Shown here: positions 40,713-48,053 of the stretch, piece after piece
How positions within the stretch are numbered: position 1 is the first letter of the stretch
Layout: each line of letters opens with the position of its first letter
The notes under the pieces: model-generated
Seen by the model: the letters and a program-made list of their open reading frames with translations, nothing else
Told to the model about the DNA's origin: nothing
The model's database searches: none
Made by a program: the position numbers and the translations under genes
Source of the DNA: Nonomuraea deserti
GTDB lineage: Bacteria; Actinomycetota; Actinomycetes; Streptosporangiales; Streptosporangiaceae
Assembly (NCBI RefSeq): GCF_004348685.1
Contig: NZ_SMKO01000010.1
Coordinates: 1-64,000 of the forward strand
Length of the DNA stretch: 64,000 bases
Direction of reading: 5' to 3'

Positions 40713-40859
40713 TCATGAGGAACGGCGCTTGCCGAAGACCGAGCGGCGCCCGGCCTTGTTCGCCCGCTGCGCCTCGCGTACGCGGCGGTGCTCGGCGGCC
40801 GCCTTGCGCAGCTCGCTGGCCTGGTTCTTCATGAGCTCGAATTCGATCTCGGGATTCAT
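40713..40859 (-). CDS. 48-residue basic protein, function unknown
   Basis: It reads MNPEIEFELMKNQASELRKA then AAEHRRVREAQRANKAGRRS and VFGKRRSS. The first half is an amphipathic helix and the second half is strongly basic. AGGAG lies five bases before the ATG, and a hairpin follows the stop, so this short frame is very likely a gene. Small proteins of this kind (MNPEIExELMK...) recur in actinomycetes; a nucleic-acid or membrane-surface role is only a guess. Confidence 0.75.
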   Translation of the reverse strand: MNPEIEFELMKNQASELRKAAAEHRRVREAQRANKAGRRSVFGKRRSS

Positions 40860-40948
40860 GGTGTCTCCTGCTTTTTCGTGCTTTTCCTGACACCCTCAAG
40901 ACTCGTCCTAAGGCCCGGCCCGCCACATCGGGTGGATGCCTTATCTCT

Positions 40949-40973
40949 GGTACGCGGACACGCCAGGCGTACC
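40949..40973 (+). promoter_or_regulatory. Inverted repeat upstream of deoC
   Basis: GGTACGC (40949-40955) and GCGTACC (40967-40973) are perfect 7-bp arms with an 11-base spacer, about 70 bp before the deoC start. It may be an operator for the nucleoside catabolic operon; no regulator is linked. Confidence 0.42.
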
Positions 40974-41043
40974 TAGGACCTGGGGCACGACCGCCCTAAG
41001 GTGGTCCGGTTTGGAGCTGGAGGCCCTGGTCGGCGATGCTGTG

Positions 41044-41985
41044 ATGGTGTCAACTGTGACTACCTCGCTCACGGACGTCGCTTCGTCCGACACCGCGTTG
41101 CGAGCATTCCTGCACGGCCTGCCCGGTGTCGACCGGGTCGGCGCGGACCAGCGGGCGGCCATGCTGGGCACCCGTTCGATCAAGACCACGGCCAAGGCGC
41201 AGGCCATCGACCTGGCCATCTCGATGGTCGACCTGACCACGCTGGAGGGGGCCGACACGGCCGGCAAGGTGCGCGCGATGTGCACCAAGGCCGTGCGGCC
41301 CGGCGGCGACGCGCCCAAGGTGGCGGCCGTCTGCGTCTATCCCGACCTCGTCCCGGTCGCGGTCGAGGCGCTCGGCGGCGCCGGGGTCAAGGTCGCCTCG
41401 GTGGCGACCGCGTTCCCGAGCGGCCGCTCCTCGCTCGAGGTCAAGGTCGCCGAGACCACCGGAGCGGTTTCGGCGGGCGCCGACGAGATCGACATGGTGA
41501 TCGATCGGGGGGCGTTCCTGTCCGGCCGCTACATGAAGGTGTACGAAGAGATCGTCGCGGTGAAGGCCGCTTGCGGGGCGGCCCACCTGAAGGTGATCCT
41601 GGAGACCGGGGAGCTGGCCACCTACGACAACGTCCGGCGGGCCTCCTGGCTGGCGATGCTGGCCGGCGCCGACTTCATCAAGACCTCGACGGGCAAGGTG
41701 TCGCCGGCGGCGACACCGCCGGTGACGCTGATCATGCTGGAGGCGGTGCGCGACTTCCGTGACGCGACCGGCCGCCAGGTGGGGGTCAAGCCGGCCGGCG
41801 GCATCCGCACCACCAAAGACGCCATCAAGAACCTGGTGCTGGTCAACGAGACGGCCGGCGACGACTGGCTCACGCCGGAGTGGTTCAGGCTGGGCGCGTC
41901 GTCGCTCCTCAACGACCTGCTCATGCAGCGCCAGAAGCTGGCCACCGGCCGCTACGCCGGTCCCGACTACTTCACCCTGGACTGA
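41044..41985 (+). CDS. deoC: Deoxyribose-phosphate aldolase
   Basis: 313 residues, the longer DERA type. The Schiff-base Lys is in AGADFIKTSTGKVSP, with the proton-relay Lys in GRQVGVKPAGGIRT and the Asp region in GADEIDMVIDRGAFLSG. It splits 2-deoxyribose 5-phosphate into glyceraldehyde 3-phosphate and acetaldehyde. The two downstream aldehyde dehydrogenase genes would oxidise acetaldehyde. ATG 41044 is one of several near starts (GTG 41041, 41047, 41056); none has a strong Shine-Dalgarno. Confidence 0.92.
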   Translation: MVSTVTTSLTDVASSDTALRAFLHGLPGVDRVGADQRAAMLGTRSIKTTAKAQAIDLAISMVDLTTLEGADTAGKVRAMCTKAVRPGGDAPKVAAVCVYPDLVPVAVEALGGAGVKVASVATAFPSGRSSLEVKVAETTGAVSAGADEIDMVIDRGAFLSGRYMKVYEEIVAVKAACGAAHLKVILETGELATYDNVRRASWLAMLAGADFIKTSTGKVSPAATPPVTLIMLEAVRDFRDATGRQVGVKPAGGIRTTKDAIKNLVLVNETAGDDWLTPEWFRLGASSLLNDLLMQRQKLATGRYAGPDYFTLD

Positions 41986-43415
41986 TGATGGCGATCTTCG
42001 AGTACGCCCCCGCGCCCGAGTCGCGCGACGTCGTCGACATCAAGCCGTCGTACGGACTGTTCATCAACGGTGAGTTCGCCGACGGCTCCGGCACCCCCTT
42101 CAAGACTGTCAACCCCGCGACCGAGGAGCAGCTGGCCGAGGTGGCCACGGCGACCTCCGACGACGTCGACAGAGCCGTGCAGGCCGCGCGCAAGGCGTTC
42201 GGGGTCTGGAGCGCGCTGCCCGGCGCGGAGCGGGCGAAATACCTGTTCAGGATCGCGCGGATCATCCAGGAGCGGGCTCGCGAGCTGGCCGTGCTGGAGT
42301 CGCTCGACAACGGCAAGCCCATCCGCGAGTCGCGCGACGTGGACGTGCCGCTGGTGGCGGCCCACTTCTTCTACTACGCGGGGTGGGCCGACAAGCTGGC
42401 CTACGCGGGGTTCGGCGGCGCCCGGCCGCTGGGCGTGGCCGGGCAGGTCATCCCGTGGAACTTCCCGCTGCTCATGCTGGCCTGGAAGATCGCGCCCGCG
42501 CTGGCCTGCGGCAACACGGTGGTGCTCAAGCCGGCCGAGACGACGCCGCTGACCGCGCTGGCCTTCGCCGACATCTGCCGTCAGGCCGACCTGCCGCCGG
42601 GCGTGGTCAACATCGTGACCGGCGCGGGCGAGACCGGCGCCGCCGTGGTGGGCCACCCCGACGTGAACAAGGTGGCCTTCACCGGCTCCACCGAGGTGGG
42701 GCGGACCATCGCGCGGGCGGTCGCGGGCACCGACAAGAAGCTGACCCTCGAACTGGGCGGCAAGGCGGCCAACATCGTGTTCGAGGACGCCGCCGTCGAC
42801 CAGGCCGTCGAGGGCATCGTCAACGGCATCTTCTTCAACCAGGGCCACGTGTGCTGCGCCGGGTCGCGGCTGCTGGTGCAGGAGTCCGTCCACGAGGAGG
42901 TGCTGGAGTCGCTGCGCAGGCGGCTGAGCACGCTCAGGCTGGGCGACCCGCTCGACAAGAACACCGACATCGGCGCGATCAACTCCGCCGAGCAGCTGGC
43001 GAAGATCCGTTCGCTGAGCGACCTCGGCGAGAGCGAGGGAGCGCAGCGCTGGTCGCCCGCGTGCGAGCTGCCGGACAAGGGGTTCTGGTTCCCGCCGACC
43101 GTCTTCACCGGGGTCGCGCAGTCGCACAGCATCGCCAGGGACGAGATCTTCGGTCCCGTGCTGTCCGTGCTGACCTTCCGCACGCCCGCCGAGGCCGTCG
43201 AGAAGGCCAACAACACCCCGTACGGGCTGTCCGCCGGCATCTGGACGGAGAAGGGCTCGCGCATCCTGTGGATGGCCGACCGGCTCAGGGCCGGGGTCGT
43301 CTGGGCCAACACGTTCAACAAGTTCGACCCGGCCTCGCCCTTCGGCGGCTACAAGGAGTCCGGGTACGGCAGGGAAGGCGGGCTGCACGGGCTGGAGGCG
43401 TACCTCGATGTGTGA
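41985..43415 (+). CDS. Aldehyde dehydrogenase
   Basis: 476 residues, full-length ALDH. The NAD region has [20 protein letters not shown] and [20 protein letters not shown], the general base Glu is in [13 protein letters not shown], the catalytic Cys is in [15 protein letters not shown], and [14 protein letters not shown] is present. The start overlaps the deoC stop (TGATG). It probably oxidises the acetaldehyde released by DeoC to acetate with NAD+ (inference from the operon). Confidence 0.93.
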   Translation: MMAIFEYAPAPESRDVVDIKPSYGLFINGEFADGSGTPFKTVNPATEEQLAEVATATSDDVDRAVQAARKAFGVWSALPGAERAKYLFRIARIIQERARELAVLESLDNGKPIRESRDVDVPLVAAHFFYYAGWADKLAYAGFGGARPLGVAGQVIPWNFPLLMLAWKIAPALACGNTVVLKPAETTPLTALAFADICRQADLPPGVVNIVTGAGETGAAVVGHPDVNKVAFTGSTEVGRTIARAVAGTDKKLTLELGGKAANIVFEDAAVDQAVEGIVNGIFFNQGHVCCAGSRLLVQESVHEEVLESLRRRLSTLRLGDPLDKNTDIGAINSAEQLAKIRSLSDLGESEGAQRWSPACELPDKGFWFPPTVFTGVAQSHSIARDEIFGPVLSVLTFRTPAEAVEKANNTPYGLSAGIWTEKGSRILWMADRLRAGVVWANTFNKFDPASPFGGYKESGYGREGGLHGLEAYLDV

Positions 43416-43621
43416 GCGTCACCAACCGGGCCGCACGCCCGGCTCCAGGTGCGGGCTGCGCCGCGCCCGTCGCGCGCAGGCCACAGGAGGGCACGCCTTC
43501 GCCAGGGTCGGGCGTCCCGTGCGCACCGGCTGGTTCGCCCACCGCTGCGGCGTGAGCCGGTGCGGCCAGGTCTTCGTGCCGGTCCAGATGTCGCAGGAGT
43601 CCACGTGGAGGGGGCGCGGCG

Positions 43622-44467
43622 ATGAGTAGGTTGTCCGTCAGAAAGACCTACAAGCTGTACATCGGAGGGGCGTTCCCGCGCTCGGAGAGTGGGAGGTCCT
43701 ACCCTGTGACCTCGGCCAAGGGCGACTTCCTCGCCAACGCTTCGCGCGCCTCGCGCAAGGACGCCCGCGACGCCGTGGTGGCCGCCCGCAAGGCGTTCCC
43801 CGGCTGGTCGGGCGCCACCCCCTACAACCGGGGGCAGATCCTCTACCGCGTGGCCGAGATGCTGGAGGGCCGGCGCGGCCAGTTCGCCGAGGAGCTCGGC
43901 GGCGGCAAGCGGGCGGCGGCCGAGCGGGTCGACGCGACGGTCGACCGGCTGGTCTGGTACGCGGGGTGGTCCGACAAGATCGCCGCCGTGCACGGTGCGG
44001 CCAACCCGGTGGCGGGACCGTACTTCAACCTGTCGTCGCCCGAGCCGACCGGCGTGGTGGCCGTGGTGGCGCCCGCCGATCCGCTGCTCGGGCTGGTGTC
44101 GGTGGTCGCCCCCGTGATCGTCACCGGCAACACCTGCGTGGTGGTGGCCTCCGAGCCGTCCCCGCTCGCGGCGATCACCCTGGCCGAGGTGCTGGCCACC
44201 TCCGACCTGCCGGGCGGGGTGGTGAACATCCTCACCGGGTCGCAGGCCGAGCTGGCTCCCTGGCTGGCCGCCCACATGGACGTCAACGGGCTCGACCTGA
44301 CCGGGGTCGACGACGCCGACCTCGCGCTGCGGTGCGAGCAGGCGGCGGCGGAGAACCTCAAGCGCGTGTTGCGCCCCGCGCCGGAGGACTGGACGGCCGA
44401 CCCCGGGCTCGGGCGGATGACCCGGTTCCTGGAGACCAAGACCGTCTGGCACCCGATCGGCATCTGA
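43622..44467 (+). CDS. Truncated aldehyde dehydrogenase-like protein without catalytic Cys
   Basis: 281 residues. The N-terminal part matches ALDH (KLYIGGAFPRSESGRSYPVT, VVAARKAFPGWSGATPYNRG and GVVAVVAPADPLLGLVSVVA) up to the cofactor domain. The normal FTGS/ELGGK/Cys region is missing and replaced by a short tail (RCEQAAAENLKRVLRPAPED). It therefore cannot catalyse the standard reaction. It may be a regulatory or structural partner of the full ALDH. The frame is intact with a GGAGGGGG ribosome-binding site, so it is not an obvious pseudogene. Separated from the ALDH gene by 206 bp with no recognisable gene. Confidence 0.82.
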   Translation: MSRLSVRKTYKLYIGGAFPRSESGRSYPVTSAKGDFLANASRASRKDARDAVVAARKAFPGWSGATPYNRGQILYRVAEMLEGRRGQFAEELGGGKRAAAERVDATVDRLVWYAGWSDKIAAVHGAANPVAGPYFNLSSPEPTGVVAVVAPADPLLGLVSVVAPVIVTGNTCVVVASEPSPLAAITLAEVLATSDLPGGVVNILTGSQAELAPWLAAHMDVNGLDLTGVDDADLALRCEQAAAENLKRVLRPAPEDWTADPGLGRMTRFLETKTVWHPIGI

Positions 44468-44488
44468 CCCCGCCATCCCACGCCGTCC

Positions 44489-44506
44489 CCCCGGTTCAGG
44501 CCGGGG
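44489..44506 (+). terminator. Hairpin after the ALDH-like gene
   Basis: CCCCGG (44489-44494) and CCGGGG (44501-44506) form a stem with a 6-base loop, 21 bases after the stop. An AT-rich stretch (about 44530-44585) follows before the convergent amidase stop. Confidence 0.5.
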
Positions 44507-44583
44507 CGGTTCCTCTCAGGATGCTGAACGGGACGTGCATAAGTCCAAAAGATAGATCGTATGAGATCTAGAAGAACTGGTTA

Positions 44584-46026
44584 TCAGAAACCGAGGCCCG
44601 GCGGCCGCAGCGGCGGATGGGCGGCCTGCAACTGGGCCGCCAGGCCGAGCAGATGAGGCTCCCCACCGGGCGGGGCGACGATCTGCACCGCGATGGGCAG
44701 CGCGGTCGAATGCGTGGCGATCGGCACGGTGATCGCGGGCCAGCCGCACATGTTCCACGCGCCGGTGGCGGGGGCGTACCTGACGTTGGTCACCGCGTTG
44801 CGCACGAAACCGCGCCTGCCCCAGCGGTCGGCCAGGGGCGGGATCGCGGCCAGAGCGGGCATGACCATGGCGTCGGCGTTGCCGAACCACTGGTCGGCGC
44901 CGTAGCCGCTCCAGCGCTCGCGACCGCGCGCGCCGTCCAGCTTGAGCGCGCCCAGGGCCCGGCCCGCGCGGCTCAGCGCCCGCGTACGCCGCTCCAGCCG
45001 GTTCCTGTCCAGGCCGTCCGCCGCCGCCGCGGCCCTGACCAGCCACGCCGCGACCGACGCCGGGCCCAGCCAGCCCGGCAGCTTGCGGGTGTGCTCGACC
45101 ACCGTGTGCCCGGCCACGCGCAGCGTCTCGCCCGCCGCGCGTACGGCGGCCTGGAACTCCTTGTCCACGGTCATGCCCGCGGGCAGCGGCTGCGGGGCGT
45201 ACGCCACCCGCAGGTCGAACGGCTCAGGGCCGTCGGACGGCGGCTGCGGCTCCCACACCTTGTCGTCGTCGGCCCAGACCGAGCGCAACATGGGCGGGCT
45301 CGGCTCCTCCCGCCGCCCCGACCGCCACGCCCGAGCCAGCGACGGGTCCGCGGCCAGCACCGACAGCGCCAGCGCCAGGTCGGGCGCCGTCCGGGCCAGC
45401 GGGCCGTTCTCGCACAACCGGTCCCAGTCGTCGGAGGGCGGCGGCACCAGCCCGGTGCCCGGCTTGATGCCCAGCACCCCGCAGCACGCCGCCGGGATGC
45501 GTACCGAGCCCATGCCGTCGTTGCCGAGCGCCAGCGGCACCATGCCCGCCGCCACGGCCGCGGCGCTGCCCGCCGACGAGCCGCCGGGCGTGCGCGCCAG
45601 ATCCCACGGGTTGCGCGCGATGCCGTAGGCGCTGTCGCCGAACGCGACCAGCCCCAGCTCGGGCAGGTTCGTCAGGCCGACGACCACCGCGCCGGCCGCG
45701 CGCAGGCGCGCCACCGTCTCGTGATCCTGCCGCGCGGGCACGTCCGGCGTCGCCCTGGACCCGGCGCGCATGGCCTCACCGGCCACCTCCAGGTTGTCCT
45801 TCACCGCCACCGGCACGCCGGCGAGCGGCAGCTCCGCGAGGTCGCGCCGCTTCTGCAACGCCCGTGCCTCGTCCACCGCCTGCTCTCTGACCAGCCGGAA
45901 CGCCCGTAATCTGGGATCGCGCTCCGAGATGGCGTGGAGATGCTCCTCGACGACGGTCGCGGCCGTGACGTCCCCGCTCCTGACGGCCGTCGCGATCTCG
46001 ACAACGGACCTGCCTGCCCACAACAT
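44584..46026 (-). CDS. Amidase signature family enzyme
   Basis: 480 residues. The Ser-Ser-Lys triad is visible: K76 in LAGVPVAVKDNLEV, the cis-Ser in RTPGGSSAGSAAAVAAGM and the nucleophile S174 in GNDGMGSVRIPAACCG. The usual GGS before the nucleophile is MGS here. It hydrolyses a carboxamide; the substrate is unknown. ATG 46026 was chosen because it starts the conserved LWAGRSVVEIATAVRSGDVT. There is no close Shine-Dalgarno, and the upstream 57 bp are shared with the divergent threonine-synthase-like gene. Confidence 0.88.
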   Translation of the reverse strand: MLWAGRSVVEIATAVRSGDVTAATVVEEHLHAISERDPRLRAFRLVREQAVDEARALQKRRDLAELPLAGVPVAVKDNLEVAGEAMRAGSRATPDVPARQDHETVARLRAAGAVVVGLTNLPELGLVAFGDSAYGIARNPWDLARTPGGSSAGSAAAVAAGMVPLALGNDGMGSVRIPAACCGVLGIKPGTGLVPPPSDDWDRLCENGPLARTAPDLALALSVLAADPSLARAWRSGRREEPSPPMLRSVWADDDKVWEPQPPSDGPEPFDLRVAYAPQPLPAGMTVDKEFQAAVRAAGETLRVAGHTVVEHTRKLPGWLGPASVAAWLVRAAAAADGLDRNRLERRTRALSRAGRALGALKLDGARGRERWSGYGADQWFGNADAMVMPALAAIPPLADRWGRRGFVRNAVTNVRYAPATGAWNMCGWPAITVPIATHSTALPIAVQIVAPPGGEPHLLGLAAQLQAAHPPLRPPGLGF

Positions 46027-46082
46027 GACTAGAGTGTGCAGCTTTTCCTTGTGAGTTGCGAGCCTGGATAGAGTCGGTACGC

Positions 46083-47261
46083 GTGAACGGACCGTCTCTC
46101 GCCCGCCGCCAGCGCTCCCTCGGTGACCCCTCGGCCGAATATCCGCTGTTCCCGCCGCTGACCCGGGGCTGCCCTCGGACCAGCACCGCCGAGATCGCCT
46201 ATCCGCTCGACGTCGACTACGACTACGACCAGGTCGACCCGGGCCTTTTCGCGCAGGAGCCGGGCACCGACATCGCGCGCTGGTCGCCGCTCCTGCCGCC
46301 CCTGGAGGCGCCCACGCTGGGGGAGGGCGGGACACCGCTGGTGGCGTTCGACGGCGTGTACGTCAAGGACGAGTCGCGCAATCCCACCTGGTCGCACAAG
46401 GACCGCCTCAACCGGGTCACCGTGAGCGCCGCCCTTGCCTCGGGCGCGCCCGGCGTGGTCGTGGCCTCCTCCGGCAACCACGGCGCCTCCGCCGCCGCCT
46501 ACGCGGCCAGGGCCGGCCTGCCCGCGATCGTGCTGACCTCCGCCGCGTCGCCGCCCGCCGTCCAGGCGTTCGCGCGGGCGTACGGGGCCAAGGTCGTGTC
46601 CGTGCCCATCGAGGCGCGCTGGCCGCTGCTCCGCGAGGTCGTCGACCGGCTCGGCTACCACCCCGTCAGCAACCAGACCGTGACGCACACCGGGCACCCG
46701 TTCGGGCCCGAGGGCTACAAGACGATCGCGTACGAGCTGTTCCGGCAGCTCGGGCGGCCGCCCGCGGCCGTCTTCGCGCCCACCGGCTACGCCGAGCTGC
46801 TCTACGGGGTGTGGAAGGGGTTCACGGAGCTGCGGCGGCTCGGGGTCGCCGAGACCGTGCCGCGGATGTTCTCCTGCGAGACCGCCGCGGGCGGTCCCCA
46901 CGCCAGGGCGCTGGCCACCGGCGTGCCCGCCGCGATCGTCGAGCTCGGGCGGAGCGACGCGTACGGCATCGCCGGGCCGGTCGGCGGGCACCGGGGGGTG
47001 CTGGCCGTGCGGGACAGCGGCGGTGAGGCGGTGCTGCTGACCGACGAGGAGCTGCGCGCCGCGCAGCGCGACCTGGCCAGGCAGGGGATGTGGCAGGAGT
47101 TGTCGGGGGCGGCGGGGGTGGCCGGGTACCGGCGGCTCGGGCGCGACTTCGACGGGCCCGTGGTGTGCATCGCCACGTCGAGCGGGTTCAAGGACGTGGG
47201 AGTGGGGTCCGGGAGCTTCCCCGCCCTCCCCGAGCCGACCCTGGACGATCTCCTGGCCTGA
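46083..47261 (+). CDS. PLP-dependent enzyme, threonine synthase-like
   Basis: 392 residues, fold type II. The PLP Lys is in SRNPTWSHKDRLNRVTVSAA, with the phosphate loop region VVVASSGNHGASAAAYAARA and the Ser/Thr near the C-terminus CIATSSGFKD. The N-terminal domain containing YPLDVDYDYDQVDPGLFAQ resembles threonine synthases, but this subgroup is poorly characterised and may use another hydroxy- or phospho-amino acid. GTG 46083 is the start; the frame ends with codons that are repeated after the stop. Confidence 0.82.
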   Translation: MNGPSLARRQRSLGDPSAEYPLFPPLTRGCPRTSTAEIAYPLDVDYDYDQVDPGLFAQEPGTDIARWSPLLPPLEAPTLGEGGTPLVAFDGVYVKDESRNPTWSHKDRLNRVTVSAALASGAPGVVVASSGNHGASAAAYAARAGLPAIVLTSAASPPAVQAFARAYGAKVVSVPIEARWPLLREVVDRLGYHPVSNQTVTHTGHPFGPEGYKTIAYELFRQLGRPPAAVFAPTGYAELLYGVWKGFTELRRLGVAETVPRMFSCETAAGGPHARALATGVPAAIVELGRSDAYGIAGPVGGHRGVLAVRDSGGEAVLLTDEELRAAQRDLARQGMWQELSGAAGVAGYRRLGRDFDGPVVCIATSSGFKDVGVGSGSFPALPEPTLDDLLA

Positions 47262-47299
47262 GCCCGTCTCTGAGCGATCTCCTGATCGGAGCCCGTCTC
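47244..47299. repeat. Tandem duplication of the threonine-synthase-like gene 3' end
   Basis: CGATCTCCTG begins at 47246 and 47275 and GCCCGTCTC at 47262 and 47291, a 29-bp period in two copies. The first covers the last codons and stop of the gene; the second is non-coding. Confidence 0.65.
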
Positions 47300-47339
47300 C
47301 GCGTCCGGCCGGGCGTGATCAACGTCGGGGTGGTGGCGA

Positions 47340-48053
47340 TCAGGGTCTGAGCCACACGCGGAGCGGGCCGATGCAGGTGAAGCCGTGGTTCACGGCGGCC
47401 TCCGGGTCGCTTTCGTAGCCGACCAGCGGGCGGCCGGGCAGGAGCTCGGCCGCCATGGCCAGCGTGCCCGCCCACGCGGTGTCCAGGTCGCAGCCGGAGG
47501 CGAACACGTTGGAGACGCCCGCCACCGCACCGCTCGCGGTGAGCACCGAGCCGCAGACGATCTCGCCGTCGATCCGGCCGCAAAGGATCTCCACGTGGCC
47601 GAGGAGCGAGGCCGGGAAGAGGCCGTTCACCTCGCCGGAGAAGGCCGTCCGTTCCCAGTCGGCGAGCGTGGCCGCGTCGCCGACGACCTCCCACCCGACC
47701 ACCTCAACCGGGCGCCGCCGGGCCGCCGGTCCGGTGCTCGTCCGGCTGATGCCCGTCCGTCCGGGAGCGGAACGCCACAGCCACTGGGCCTCGAACAGCA
47801 CGTCGAAGCCCGGTAGGTCGAGTGTGGCGTAACTGTCCTTGACCGAGGCGCCAGGGCCGGAGTCGATGCGGTCCAGCACGTCGGCCGCCGTCGCGGCGGG
47901 GGAGAGGGTGACGGCGTCCGGATAGAAGAGCGGGGTCCTGACAGGATTGGTCCAGGCACTGCCGGTGAACGTGCCGGGAGAACCGTGGGCGCGGCACATC
48001 AGGTCGCACCACTCGGCGTTGTCGCGCACGGCCTCCGCCAGCATGCCGGTCAC
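47340..48053 (-). CDS. GNAT-like acetyltransferase domain protein
   Basis: 237 residues. The C-terminal half has a GNAT-like pattern (HVEILCGRIDGEIVCGSVLT, then WAGTLAMAAELLPGRPLVGY and NHGFTCIGPLRVWL), while the N-terminal half (WCDLMCRAHGSPGTFTGSAW) is not recognised. The substrate is unknown. GTG 48053 overlaps the hrpB stop (GTGA) and has GGAG at a spacing of six, so it is translationally coupled to the helicase. Confidence 0.72.
   Translation of the reverse strand: MTGMLAEAVRDNAEWCDLMCRAHGSPGTFTGSAWTNPVRTPLFYPDAVTLSPAATAADVLDRIDSGPGASVKDSYATLDLPGFDVLFEAQWLWRSAPGRTGISRTSTGPAARRRPVEVVGWEVVGDAATLADWERTAFSGEVNGLFPASLLGHVEILCGRIDGEIVCGSVLTASGAVAGVSNVFASGCDLDTAWAGTLAMAAELLPGRPLVGYESDPEAAVNHGFTCIGPLRVWLRP

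Noticed and set aside
38109-40718. 869-codon plus-strand frame opposite the LAL regulator
   Set aside because: It mirrors codon bias of the true minus-strand gene and contains no recognisable domain.
43416-43621. 206-bp gap between the two ALDH genes
   Set aside because: Frames on both strands contain scattered Cys and Arg but no ribosome-binding site or family; no gene called.
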